DNA of 20,558 nucleotides. It comes from a virus. Below are positions 1-8,599 of this stretch, piece after piece. Below the pieces are notes generated by a model, which was not told the DNA's origin, ran no database searches, and saw nothing but the letters and a program-made list of their open reading frames with translations. Position 1 is the first letter of the stretch. Every line of letters begins with the position of its first letter. The stretch spans positions 1-20,558 of IMG/VR virus record IMGVR_UViG_3300044715_000427. One strand, given 5' to 3'. Position numbers and translations under genes: made by a program.

Positions 1-360
1 AAACATGCATATGATACAGGATTATTAAGACCTAATCGCAGATTATCAGAAGATGATGTTATTACAATTAGAGCTAGGATGATAAATGGTGAACTTGATT
101 ATATTTTAGCCAATGAATATAATATTTCTTCAGGTACTATAAGCAGTATCCGTTTAGGTAAGATATGGAAACATATAGCTACATATCCATTGCCTTTATT
201 ATCCGCTAATCCTGTTAAGAAATTATCACCAACGGACATTCCTACTATTCGACAAATGTTTAAGGATAGTAAAAATGATGCGGAAATAGGACGTCATTTT
301 AATGTTGCAAGAGGCACAATAAACCAAATACGCCAAGGTAAAACTTGGATTAACTACTAA
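1..360 (+). CDS. HNH-type homing endonuclease, C-terminal part (5' end outside window)
   Basis: The frame is open from base 1 to the TAA at 358-360, so the gene begins upstream; a Met codon at 79 is internal. The visible 119 residues hold two similar DNA-binding units. The first reads LSEDDVITIRARMINGEL, then an HTH-like ISSGTISSIRLGKIWKHI. The second reads LSPTDIPTIRQMF, then VARGTINQIRQGKTW. Paired helix-turn-helix units of this kind are typical of the C-terminal targeting region of phage HNH homing endonucleases; the HNH nuclease itself would lie upstream. About 40 bases after the stop, a terminase reading frame opens right before its Walker B motif. The gene is therefore probably carried by an intron in the terminase gene. 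A free-standing endonuclease gene is the alternative. Confidence 0.75.
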   Translation, partial: KHAYDTGLLRPNRRLSEDDVITIRARMINGELDYILANEYNISSGTISSIRLGKIWKHIATYPLPLLSANPVKKLSPTDIPTIRQMFKDSKNDAEIGRHFNVARGTINQIRQGKTWINY

Positions 361-400
361 CAAATCGGCAAAGAAAACTGGCAGAGATTAACGACCTTTG
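1..400 (+). ncRNA. 3' part of a putative group I intron in the terminase gene (partial)
   Basis: This is inferred from context. A homing-endonuclease C-terminus (1-360) is followed by about 40 non-coding bases and then by a terminase frame that starts in the middle of the ATPase domain. Upstream of 398 the terminase frame meets a stop at 389-391, so the 3' splice site must lie between about 392 and 410. G393, G400 and G403 are possible last intron bases. The conserved core (P3-P8) is not in the window, and I could not identify P7 or P9 with confidence in 361-400. The boundary at 400 is a best guess. Confidence 0.45.
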
Positions 401-1372
401 TTGAACACAATGGCATACTTCGTTGTCTGGGACGAAGTCTCTTCTTGTACTAAAGGCATTAGTGCTGAGGAGGCATGGCAGTCCGTAATACAGCCTACTA
501 TTGCAACTCGTTGGAGCAATAGAAGGGCATTAGCTGTTGGTGCTAAATCACCTGGAAGAGCTTTACTTATTAGTACACCGAAAGGATACAACTTCTTTCA
601 TGAGATGTGTATGTATCATGAGTCTGATCCTGATTGGGGATTCTGGCAATATGATTATTTACAGTCACCTTTCTTAGATCCTGTTGAAATTGAAAAACTG
701 AGGGATAAGTTAGATCCTGTAACATGGGCATCAGAGTATATGGCTTCATTTGCAGAATCTGGTAATAGTGTCTTTTATTGTTTCGATAGAAAGAAACATG
801 TAGATGGGCATTTAAAATACTTTGAACCAGGAGAAGATGTACATGTCTGTATCGACTTTAACGTCATGCGACAATGTTCTAGTGTATTCGCACTCAGAGG
901 TCATCAGATGCAGTTTATCGATGAGATGCAAGGACACCCAGACACTGAAGCCCTCGCTATCGCTCTTAAGACCAAATTTGAAGGGCACAAAATCTATGCA
1001 TACCCAGATCCATCAGGAAGATCTCGAAAGACTTCTGCGCCGGTGGGACGAACGGATTTCAGTATACTAGAATCCAATGGGATTATTTGTAAAGCGCATA
1101 GAGCAGCTCCTCCTATTGTTGATAGTGTTGCAGCTGTTAATCGTAAGTTACAAACCGCATCAGGTAAAATAGACCTGTATGTGCATCCAAAATGTAGCGG
1201 TACCATTTTATCATTAGAGAGAACAAAATGGACTGACCGTAATCTAGATATAGCGACTATTGATAAGTCGGAAGGTATAGAGCATTTTTCTGATGGTATT
1301 AGATATGCCACAGAATACCTCTATCCAATACAAACGGGCGGGAAACGGGTTTCTCGTGGTTTCAACTTTTAA
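398..1372 (+). CDS. terL: Terminase large subunit, 3' exon (Walker B and nuclease domain)
   Basis: This is the DNA-packaging motor subunit: an N-terminal ATPase that drives DNA into the procapsid and a C-terminal RNase H-like nuclease that cuts the genome. The fragment starts just before Walker B (hydrophobic run FVVW followed by DE, nt 419-436). The motor coupling segment LLISTPKG follows. The nuclease domain shows three acidic sites: CIDFNVM, AYPDPSG and HFSDGIRYATEY near the C-terminus. Walker A and the rest of the ATPase are absent, so the 324-residue frame is too short for a whole terminase. Missing the front exactly at a highly conserved motif, next to a homing-endonuclease gene, suggests an intron rather than decay. 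The first exon codon is uncertain (392-410). The next gene follows after a Shine-Dalgarno at 1371-1375. Confidence 0.88.
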   Translation: MLNTMAYFVVWDEVSSCTKGISAEEAWQSVIQPTIATRWSNRRALAVGAKSPGRALLISTPKGYNFFHEMCMYHESDPDWGFWQYDYLQSPFLDPVEIEKLRDKLDPVTWASEYMASFAESGNSVFYCFDRKKHVDGHLKYFEPGEDVHVCIDFNVMRQCSSVFALRGHQMQFIDEMQGHPDTEALAIALKTKFEGHKIYAYPDPSGRSRKTSAPVGRTDFSILESNGIICKAHRAAPPIVDSVAAVNRKLQTASGKIDLYVHPKCSGTILSLERTKWTDRNLDIATIDKSEGIEHFSDGIRYATEYLYPIQTGGKRVSRGFNF

Positions 1373-1382
1373 GGATAATAAA

Positions 1383-1751
1383 ATGGAAGCACAAGATTGG
1401 GTAAATGTCGTATTGAGTGCTGGAGGCACGATTGCCACAGCCGCATTGGGGCTACTTATGTCTAAGTTTAATAAGTTAGAAGCAGATAACGATTCTGTTG
1501 CAAAGGCTATTAGTGATGTTAAAATCCTTATTGCTAACGATTATGTGAAGAAAGTCGAACTTAATCAACAGCTACAAGATATCTCTAAAAAGTTAGATAA
1601 GTTAGAAGATTTAGAAACTCAAATGGCTACGCAATATGCTCGTAAAGAAGATCTTAAAACCCTAGGTGAAAGCCTGGGAAAGAAATTAGATCAAATACTC
1701 GATAAACTAGAAAGAAAAGCTGATAAGACAGATTGGAGGGGCAATGGCTAG
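1383..1751 (+). CDS. Small membrane-anchored coiled-coil protein
   Basis: This 122-aa protein is not assigned to a family. The start at 1383 is chosen because AAGGA lies 8 bases upstream (1371-1375); the frame is open earlier but that stretch overlaps the terminase end. Residues about 8-28 (VVLSAGGTIATAALGLLMSKF) form one likely transmembrane helix. The rest is charged and heptad-like (LEADNDSVAKAISDVK, LQDISKKLDKLEDLETQ, LGKKLDQILDKLERK), so a long coiled coil is likely. One N-terminal membrane helix plus a coiled coil resembles inner-membrane spanins and some small holin-like or tail-associated proteins. The lysozyme gene is 9 kb away, so a lysis role is only a guess. It overlaps the next gene by 8 bases. 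Confidence 0.65.
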   Translation: MEAQDWVNVVLSAGGTIATAALGLLMSKFNKLEADNDSVAKAISDVKILIANDYVKKVELNQQLQDISKKLDKLEDLETQMATQYARKEDLKTLGESLGKKLDQILDKLERKADKTDWRGNG

Positions 1752-2334
1752 ATCCAAATTTAATAGTGCAACAGATGATCTAATTACAGATGGTGGTGGT
1801 GTTTTATGGTCATTCGTTAAAGGTGAACAACTCGAATTTCCTATTACACTTAATTTTATTACTGATGCATCTCTTGCTTATACATTTGAAGCTGTTTTAT
1901 TAGAAGCCTTAAATGTAGATGGGCAAACAGAAGCACCATTGACTATCAAGTTAAATGGTGTTCAAACACCACTAACTGTTGTCAGGCCTCGTACACCAAC
2001 TAATTGGGTATCGACAAATACATATAATTACGATGATGTAGTTTTATACAACGGCCTCTATTATAAATTCTTACTACTTTCAGGCAATGAAACTCCAAGT
2101 GCAATATCTACTAAATGGTTAAATATTAATTTAAATGATATTAGCATCAGATTCCCTAGTACAATATCTACAGGATGGGAAAAGAGTCCAACAGTAGATA
2201 GCCCTGTATATGGATTCTTTGAATTAAGAGTTACAGAACCGGCTAATCCATCTAATTTTGTTAGAACATGGAAACCAGTAAGAGGTACAGTAGAGCTTTT
2301 ATATAGCCTTACTGACCTTGTACCTGACGTATGA
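1744..2334 (+). CDS. Virion structural protein with CBM5/12-like module
   Basis: This 196-aa protein starts at ATG 1744, with GGAGGGG at 1735-1741 as ribosome binding site. The first half (ELQ-type strand patterns such as QLEFPITLNFITDASLAYTF) looks all-beta. Residues about 85-125 read NWVSTNTYNYDDVVLYNGLY, followed by YKFLLLSGNETPSAISTKW. This is the usual pattern of carbohydrate-binding modules of family 5/12: W, a short gap, Y.x.dVV.ynG..Y, n.tPs, then W. Such modules are common in tail and baseplate proteins, where they may bind surface sugars. The position at the head of the fibre block and the ATGA-type overlap with the next gene support a tail role. The exact function is unknown. Confidence 0.65.
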   Translation: MARSKFNSATDDLITDGGGVLWSFVKGEQLEFPITLNFITDASLAYTFEAVLLEALNVDGQTEAPLTIKLNGVQTPLTVVRPRTPTNWVSTNTYNYDDVVLYNGLYYKFLLLSGNETPSAISTKWLNINLNDISIRFPSTISTGWEKSPTVDSPVYGFFELRVTEPANPSNFVRTWKPVRGTVELLYSLTDLVPDV

Positions 2335-3650
2335 AATTAAAAACTAATTTAATTTATGGTAAGCTAACAACTAACGTAACACAGAAATCCTTAGCCACTA
2401 ACTATACAGTAGCGACTGCGATAACAGAATCAGCTTTCACATCTGCTGATTTTATTTATGATATTAATGATCCTGTCAGATATGGCGGGTATTATGAGGC
2501 TCTTGAAGAAAATATCAATATTGGTGAAATAGTATCTTTAGATGTAACACGGTCTATCCCTGTTGATAATTTCACTGCTAGTGATCTTAGCGTATTAGCT
2601 ATAGGTAAAATTACATTAGACACTGTTAGTGTCAGTGAAATAATTGCTAAAGATATTAACATAGTTAAAGAGGAACATGGTAACTTCGATTACTTTGAAT
2701 CCGGTTACGCAGAAGACCCTTATCTAGCTGATTTTCTTACTAAAGATACTGTTGATTTAGGTATATCTAAAGCTATTCCTATCGAAACATTTGCACCAAC
2801 TGATACTATTTCTAAAGCATTTAGTAAAATTATTGTTGATCAATTTTCATTCAGCGACGCGTTAATGGAAATAGTCTATGCGAATGATAACGATGATTTT
2901 AATTTATCAGATATTATTTCTAATAACGTAGGTAAAGTATTTACGGATACCCTATCTCCAGTACTAGATCAGGTGGTGACAGGCGTTGGTAAAAACTTTA
3001 ATGAAACATGTAGCGCAAGCGATAACTCTGTAAATGCTATTGGTAAAAATATTCAAGATAATATTTCAAATACTGATGCAATTAATTATAATGTAAGTAA
3101 AAATATTGCAGATACTGCAAGTATTGGAGATAGTGTAATTACATTATTATCATTCATTAGAGGTTTTATTGATACATTAAATTCTAGTGATTTAATTTCA
3201 TTTGTATTAGGAAAAGTATTTTCAGATACCCTTTCTACTGCGGATACAGTTAAAAATGATATTGGCAAATTCATAAATGATTCGACCAGCACATCTGATA
3301 GCGTTAGTAGTAATATTAGTACATCAAAAAGTGACACAAGTACTACTATCGATAATATTTCGATACAATTTTCCGCAAGCAGAATTATTGCTGATACCTT
3401 AGCTGGTACTGATGTAATTAAGTATGATGTTAATAAGAATATTATAGAAACCCTATCAAGTAATGACAATATATTATTAAATCTTTCGCGTCCATTCGCA
3501 GATACATCATCCAACTCGGATTCTATATTATTAAATCCAAACAAAATAACTATTGAAACAATTGGATGCTCCGATTCGATTTCAATGTACTTTAATAATT
3601 ATGTAGCAAATGACTACGTTACGCCTATGTATGTAGGAACTTTATACTAA
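2331..3650 (+). CDS. Repetitive tail fibre protein
   Basis: This 439-aa protein starts at ATG 2331, sharing ATGA with the stop of the previous gene. From about residue 90 to 425 it is a chain of degenerate units of about 22-28 residues with the consensus G-K-x-(I/F)-x-D-T-x-S-x-x-D-x-(I/V). Examples are GKVFTDTLSPVLDQ, GKNFNETCSASDNSV, GKVFSDTLSTADTV and SRPFADTSSNSDSI. The repeats drift at the DNA level, so the array looks old. Regular Asp/Thr/Ser-rich repeats of this type occur in phage fibre shafts; a trimeric beta-structured rod is plausible. It ends in a non-repetitive tip of about 20 residues (VANDYVTPMYVGTLY). No enzymatic motif is visible. A Shine-Dalgarno for the next gene follows the stop. 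Confidence 0.75.
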   Translation: MKLKTNLIYGKLTTNVTQKSLATNYTVATAITESAFTSADFIYDINDPVRYGGYYEALEENINIGEIVSLDVTRSIPVDNFTASDLSVLAIGKITLDTVSVSEIIAKDINIVKEEHGNFDYFESGYAEDPYLADFLTKDTVDLGISKAIPIETFAPTDTISKAFSKIIVDQFSFSDALMEIVYANDNDDFNLSDIISNNVGKVFTDTLSPVLDQVVTGVGKNFNETCSASDNSVNAIGKNIQDNISNTDAINYNVSKNIADTASIGDSVITLLSFIRGFIDTLNSSDLISFVLGKVFSDTLSTADTVKNDIGKFINDSTSTSDSVSSNISTSKSDTSTTIDNISIQFSASRIIADTLAGTDVIKYDVNKNIIETLSSNDNILLNLSRPFADTSSNSDSILLNPNKITIETIGCSDSISMYFNNYVANDYVTPMYVGTLY

Positions 3651-3661
3651 AGGAAGACAAA

Positions 3662-4126
3662 ATGATTTCAGAACAAATTCAAGCTAAAGGCTACGTAGAG
3701 TTCGAGCTTAGAGATGAAAATGGTAATGTTAAACAAAGTGGCACAAGTAATACGATTGTAAATATCGGTAAAGGCTATATCGCCCAAAGATTATTAGCTA
3801 CTGGCGCACCATCAGCTATTGGTTGGGTTGGTGTAGGCACAGGAGCAACAGCTGTTACAGCTACAGATACAGCCTTAGTTGCAGCCCTAGGCGCACGTGT
3901 CGCTTCTAGTGCTCCTGCTGCGTCTACCACAATCCTTACCAATGATACTGTTTCAGTAGCTACCACATTTGGGGCAGGAGTCGCTACAGGCGCTATTACT
4001 GAAGCAGGTTTATTTAATGCCGCTACAACTACAGCAAATGATATGATTGCACGTACCGTATTTAGTGTTATTAACAAAGGCGCTGCAGATACTTTAACAG
4101 TGACATGGAAACTACAGGTACTCTAA
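3662..4126 (+). CDS. Tail fibre-associated protein
   Basis: This 154-aa protein has a strong ribosome binding site (AAGGAAG, 3650-3656). The N-terminus (YVEFELRDENGNVKQSGTSNTIVNIGKGYIAQRLL) resembles the start of small phage tail proteins that carry a sheet domain followed by a Gly/Ala/Thr-rich segment. The rest is rich in Ala, Thr, Val and Gly, with the line AITEAGLFNAATT and a C-terminus LTVTWKLQVL typical of the beta-sandwich ends of such proteins. No membrane segment or catalytic motif is seen. It lies between a repetitive fibre and the modular adsorption proteins, so a structural tail role is likely. Confidence 0.6.
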   Translation: MISEQIQAKGYVEFELRDENGNVKQSGTSNTIVNIGKGYIAQRLLATGAPSAIGWVGVGTGATAVTATDTALVAALGARVASSAPAASTTILTNDTVSVATTFGAGVATGAITEAGLFNAATTTANDMIARTVFSVINKGAADTLTVTWKLQVL

Positions 4127-4127
4127 T

Positions 4128-6191
4128 ATGGCCGTCAATATTGTCACTCGTCAGACAGGGTCGTATGCTAAGAATTCAACATTAACAAATACAGAGTTAG
4201 ACACTAACTTCATTAACCTCAAAGATGCAGTCGATAATGTAACCGTTAATATTGAGAATACTAAAAGTAGCATTAGACCTAGTCTGTTGTTAGATTTTTC
4301 TAATCTTAAGAGATTAGATAAGAGAATTACATTTACACGAGCGTCCATCGGTACTAGATATAATGCTGATGGATTGCTCGAGAGAGTTGAGGCGGGTAAA
4401 CCACGTTTCGACCATGATCCGGTTACTAAAGAGTCTTTGGGATTATTGATTGAAGAGCAACGTACTAATTTATTGCCATCTAGTGAGCAGTTTGATAGCG
4501 CTAGTTGGCTGCTATGGAACGCATTTATTTCACAAAATATTGCTATTGCGCCAGATGGCACATATTCGGCTAAATTATTAGCAGAAACAACTACAAATAG
4601 TGAACATTATGTTGATTATATAGTACCGTCCATTATTAGTGGCACAACATACACAATGAGTGTTTACGCTAAAAATGCCGGAGCTAAATTTATTAGACTT
4701 AGAACAGCTCTTTCAAATCCAGATTTAGATTATATTGTAGATCTTGAAACAGGTGCTTTGGCGGCAGGAACTCAATCATACTTAATTAATCCAAGTGTAA
4801 TACCTGTAGGAAATGGGTGGTATAGAATTTCTGCGTCATATACAGGAACACTTACTCGAACAGGTTTATTTAGACTACAATTAGCCACAGGAGCAACCCC
4901 CCAAGCTGTTTATGCAGGCGATGGTAAATCTGGTGTTTATATTTGGGGTGCTCAATTAGAAGAAGGCGCATTTGCAACTAGTTATATCCCTTCAAGTGAT
5001 ACATTCACGTCACGCGCATCTACCGCTACATATACTGGATCTGATGGATTAGTTAAAACTGCAGCTATTGATACTGCGCGATATGATTATAATCCAATGA
5101 ATTTGAAATTGGCGCCTAAGTTGTTACTTGAGCCTGCTGCGACTAATTTATTGGTATATAGTGAACAGTTTGATAATGCATCCAGCTGGCAGGCATCAAA
5201 TGTGTCTGTAACACCTAATGCTGCTATTGCACCAGATGGTACAATGACAGCTGATATGATTACAGACACTAGTGCAACAGTTGAGGGGCATATTGCAGTA
5301 AATCTTAGTATAACGGCCAATGATGGAATAACTAGAACTTTTTCATGTTTTGTTAAAGCCGGGACAGCTACAAAGCCTGTTGTATGGATGGGATATTATA
5401 ACGGTACATCTTGGCCTTCATCAGGTGCGACATTAAATACAGATGGAAGTGTAGCGTATTGGGGAGATGGGACTTATTCTATTACACCATATCCAAACAA
5501 TTGGTATAGAATATCAGTGACCCTTAAAAACACACTTGCAGGTGCTTATTTATTAAATTGCAGAATACAGTCAGAATATTGGGGATTGGGCGGAGTTGGT
5601 GTTGGTAACTATTATGTATGGGGCGCACAACTAGAAGTAGGAACTACAGCCACTAGTTATATCCCAACAACTTCTAGCCAAGTTACTCGTAGTGCCGATG
5701 TGAGTTCATCGGGGCAATATACGCGATTGGCTGATAATGCTGTGATGACAGATTTAAATTGGTACAGACAAGATCAAGGCACATTGCATGCAACTTCAAG
5801 ATTAATGTCAACTACTACTGCAGTATCGGTTTCGACTATAGCATGGGTAGATACGGCTGCAGGCGGTGCATTTATTTCATTAAGATATGTGAGCGGTAGT
5901 GGCAGCGCATTTATTGATTCGTACGGATTTAATAACAGTGTTTCTCAATGGGATTTAAATGGAGCTGCTGTTACATCACAAACTGTAATATCATGCGCAC
6001 TTGCATACGCAACTAATGACATTGCACTTTCAGTTTCTGGTAGCACAACTGAAACTGATACGTCTGCTGCAGTTGGACAAGGTATGAGTAGAATGTTAAT
6101 TGGGCCTACTCAAAACTTACACATACTCAAACTAGCATATTACCCTAAACGTCTGTCAAATGCAGAACTACAATCACTTACAGGAGGCTAA
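4128..6191 (+). CDS. Modular tail protein with two carbohydrate-binding-like repeats
   Basis: This is a 687-aa protein. Residues 1-40 (QTGSYAKNSTLTNTELDTNF) match the short virion-attachment segment of many tail proteins. Two homologous modules of about 220-240 residues follow. The first runs from FTRASIGT (about 68) to WGAQLEEGAFATSYIPS (about 272-288). The second runs from about 292 to WGAQLEVGTTATSYIPT (about 497-514). Each unit carries the same landmarks: an FTRAS or FTSRAS start, a DGL, an RT/ATNLL site, an APDGT, a VGNGWYR or PNNWYR strand, and WGAQLE. Such units are seen in phage adsorption proteins and look like jelly-roll sugar-binding domains. The C-terminal 160 residues contain WYRQDQGTLHA and end LAYYPKRLSNAELQSLTGG, a concanavalin/LamG-like pattern. 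It is paralogous to the next gene. The next gene's Shine-Dalgarno (AGGAGG) lies within its last codons. Confidence 0.8.
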   Translation: MAVNIVTRQTGSYAKNSTLTNTELDTNFINLKDAVDNVTVNIENTKSSIRPSLLLDFSNLKRLDKRITFTRASIGTRYNADGLLERVEAGKPRFDHDPVTKESLGLLIEEQRTNLLPSSEQFDSASWLLWNAFISQNIAIAPDGTYSAKLLAETTTNSEHYVDYIVPSIISGTTYTMSVYAKNAGAKFIRLRTALSNPDLDYIVDLETGALAAGTQSYLINPSVIPVGNGWYRISASYTGTLTRTGLFRLQLATGATPQAVYAGDGKSGVYIWGAQLEEGAFATSYIPSSDTFTSRASTATYTGSDGLVKTAAIDTARYDYNPMNLKLAPKLLLEPAATNLLVYSEQFDNASSWQASNVSVTPNAAIAPDGTMTADMITDTSATVEGHIAVNLSITANDGITRTFSCFVKAGTATKPVVWMGYYNGTSWPSSGATLNTDGSVAYWGDGTYSITPYPNNWYRISVTLKNTLAGAYLLNCRIQSEYWGLGGVGVGNYYVWGAQLEVGTTATSYIPTTSSQVTRSADVSSSGQYTRLADNAVMTDLNWYRQDQGTLHATSRLMSTTTAVSVSTIAWVDTAAGGAFISLRYVSGSGSAFIDSYGFNNSVSQWDLNGAAVTSQTVISCALAYATNDIALSVSGSTTETDTSAAVGQGMSRMLIGPTQNLHILKLAYYPKRLSNAELQSLTGG

Positions 6192-8279
6192 ATGGGATTA
6201 ATAGGAAATAAACCAAACCAAACCCCCACAAATGCCGACTTAGGTACAATGGCATATGAAGACGCTGATTACTTCAGGGGTAATACAGAGATCGATACAC
6301 TTGGTACTGTTACAACAGGTGATATTAAGAATTCAGCATTAGCTAGATCAGGTAGAGCAACTATCAGACCTAGTCTATTATTAGATTTCGCTAATAGTAA
6401 AACTTTAGATCCACGTATCACATTTACACGTGGTGGCATTGGAACTTATACTGGTTACGATGGATTAATTAAAAGTGCTGCCAGTAATGAAGCTCGCTTT
6501 GATCATAATCCGCTTACGGGTGAATCGCTAGGCTTGTTGATTGAAGAACAACGCACTAATTTGCTGAGTTATAGTGAGAATTTTGACAATGCGACTTGGA
6601 TTAAAGGTAATTCTACAATAACTGCAAATGCTGCTATTGCACCAGATGGGACGATGACGGCTGATAAGCATGTAGAAGATACGAGTAACGGAGCGCACTA
6701 TCTTGTTTATCCTTTTAATGCAGTTAGCGGAAATGCATATACTGCTTCATTTTATATGAAAGGCGGCGAAAAGGCTGAAGCACTTATAGGGTTTGACATT
6801 ACTACTGGATTTTCTGGATATCAATATGCTAAATACAACCTTACCACTAAGGCAGCTGCCGCATATCTAGGCTCTCCAACTATTTCAATGATATCTGTCG
6901 GGAACGGATGGTATCGCTGTTTTGTTACAGCAACTGCAACCGGAACCGGTAACGCACAGCTTAGTGTTCAATTATTTAACGGAACTACTAATGTCTATAC
7001 AGGCGATGGAGTGTCCGGCTTATACATCTGGGGCGCACAACTAGAACAAGGCGCATTTGCTACAAGCTATATCCCTTCCGCCGATACCTTTACTTCCCGT
7101 GCGTCAACCGGTACGTTCATTGGTTCAAACGGTTTAATTCAATCTGCTGCGACTAATGTAGCTAGATATAATTACAACCCATTAAATTTAGCGTTATCAC
7201 CTAAGTTATTATTAGAGCCTGCTTCGACTAATTTGCTGACTTATAGTGAAGATCAATCAAATGTTTGGTATTCGCCTGTTGGCGGTCTTACAGTCACAAA
7301 TAATACAGCTATCTCGCCAGACGGTACAATGACAGCAGATACGCTTGCCCATACAAATACATCAGATAGTCCTCGTAGACAAGATGTCGCAATTGCAAAT
7401 AATTCTTCAATATATACCTTTAGTATATACGTAAAACAAGGCACAGCGCCCTATACTAGTATTAGTATAGCCTTTGTTTTAGGATCTACGCCGGTATATA
7501 CTGGGATGGCTGCGGTACGGTGGTCTGATTTGGCTATAGGCAACAGAGCCTCCGTTTTGGGTTCCTCAATTATTCCTGTTGGCAATGGCTGGTATAGATT
7601 CTCTGTAACAGTTGCTAATAATTCTACAGGAAATGTTTTTGCAACCCTAGACGTCAGAAACCAAGGTGATGGCTCAATAGGATTTGGAGTTGGTACTGAA
7701 AATGGTACATCTTATATATGGGGCGCACAACTAGAAACCGGAAATACAGCCACTAGTTACATTCCAACAACCTCAGCACAAGGAACAAGATCTGCAGATG
7801 TATCTAGCTCATCAGCGGCAACTCGTCCAGCGGATAATGCTGTTATTACTGGGACTAACTTTTCAAGTTGGTATAGACAAGACGAGGGGACGGTGTTTGC
7901 TAAAGCCGATTCTTTATTTAAAGGAGCGAATTTCATTGCTAGTATGAATAATGGTACTAATACCAACTCTATTAACATTTACGTGAATAACAATCTTTCT
8001 CAATTTGAAATAAATACTAACTCTATAAATCAAGCTAATTTAAATGTAACGTCATCGCCTACATTTGATTTTGCTGGGGGATATAAAGTTAATGACTTTA
8101 GTGTTTCTTATAGCGGTTCTTCTGTTTTATCTGACTCAAGTGGAACTGTTCCGCAAACCAATCAAGCTTCGCTTGGCTCATGGTTCAGTAATTTGTATTT
8201 AAACGGTCACATCGCCAAACTAGCCTATTACCCGAAACGTCTCAGCAACACTGAACTTCAAGGACTCACAACAACATGA
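6192..8279 (+). CDS. Modular tail protein, paralogue of the preceding gene
   Basis: This 695-aa protein starts at ATG 6192 after AGGAGG (6182-6187). The N-terminus MGLIGNKPNQTPTNADLG then MAYEDADYF is a short attachment motif that is shared not with its paralogue but with the fibre at 8599. Then come two copies of the same module as in the previous gene: FTRGGIGTYTG (about 78) to WGAQLEQGAFATSYIPS (about 279-296), and FTSRASTGTFIG (about 300) to WGAQLETGNTATSYIPT (about 509-526). The C-terminal lectin-like part has SWYRQDEGTVFA and LAYYPKRLSNTELQGLT. Several 18-base stretches are identical to the sister gene, so recent duplication or gene conversion is likely. Its likely role is receptor binding in the tail. 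It overlaps the next gene by ATGA. Confidence 0.8.
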   Translation: MGLIGNKPNQTPTNADLGTMAYEDADYFRGNTEIDTLGTVTTGDIKNSALARSGRATIRPSLLLDFANSKTLDPRITFTRGGIGTYTGYDGLIKSAASNEARFDHNPLTGESLGLLIEEQRTNLLSYSENFDNATWIKGNSTITANAAIAPDGTMTADKHVEDTSNGAHYLVYPFNAVSGNAYTASFYMKGGEKAEALIGFDITTGFSGYQYAKYNLTTKAAAAYLGSPTISMISVGNGWYRCFVTATATGTGNAQLSVQLFNGTTNVYTGDGVSGLYIWGAQLEQGAFATSYIPSADTFTSRASTGTFIGSNGLIQSAATNVARYNYNPLNLALSPKLLLEPASTNLLTYSEDQSNVWYSPVGGLTVTNNTAISPDGTMTADTLAHTNTSDSPRRQDVAIANNSSIYTFSIYVKQGTAPYTSISIAFVLGSTPVYTGMAAVRWSDLAIGNRASVLGSSIIPVGNGWYRFSVTVANNSTGNVFATLDVRNQGDGSIGFGVGTENGTSYIWGAQLETGNTATSYIPTTSAQGTRSADVSSSSAATRPADNAVITGTNFSSWYRQDEGTVFAKADSLFKGANFIASMNNGTNTNSINIYVNNNLSQFEINTNSINQANLNVTSSPTFDFAGGYKVNDFSVSYSGSSVLSDSSGTVPQTNQASLGSWFSNLYLNGHIAKLAYYPKRLSNTELQGLTTT

Positions 8280-8599
8280 AAAACTATTTTTTAAAATTCA
8301 CAAATGAAGCTGAGTTCACAGCTAAGTTCTTAGAATTAGGCTTAGCAACTATTGAACCAGTTTGGGGTACAGAAAGTGATACCCAATTTATTACAAAAAT
8401 TACTACAGACGTAATTGGCTTAATCTATAAACCAACAGGTCAAGTATTACGTACTGAAGATAACCTGCAATATCCTGAAATGCTGCCCATTGACGGATGG
8501 CATGTTAATATTAAAGCTGATTTAACATCTGAACAAGAATCTGCATTGCCGTTAATTACAGCACCGACAACCCCTTATAGAATATGGGCAGGTGAGTGA
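8276..8599 (+). CDS. Small hypothetical tail-region protein
   Basis: This 107-aa protein starts at ATG 8276, which shares ATGA with the stop of the preceding gene; a CAAGGA lies 12 bases upstream. It contains KNYFLKFTNEAEFTAKFLEL and then DVIGLIYKPTGQV, with a DGWHVNIK strand near residue 82. Small proteins with the line IG.IYKPTG and DGWHVN are common in phage tail-fibre loci, but I do not know their function. A structural role or a fibre-assembly factor are the likeliest. Its stop (TGA, 8597-8599) overlaps the start of the next fibre gene (TGATG), so translation is probably coupled. Confidence 0.65.
   Translation: MKNYFLKFTNEAEFTAKFLELGLATIEPVWGTESDTQFITKITTDVIGLIYKPTGQVLRTEDNLQYPEMLPIDGWHVNIKADLTSEQESALPLITAPTTPYRIWAGE

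Noticed and set aside
398-1372. Terminase remnant or pseudogene
   Set aside because: The fragment is intact through the nuclease domain without stops or frameshifts. The missing front is at a sharp point next to a homing-endonuclease gene, which fits an intron better than decay.
2600-3600. CRISPR-like array
   Set aside because: The repeats are protein-level, of unequal length, drifted in DNA sequence and inside one open reading frame.
3086-4077. Minus-strand open frames under the fibre genes
   Set aside because: They mirror repetitive or Ala/Thr-rich coding sequence on the + strand, lack ribosome binding sites and oppose the direction of all other genes.
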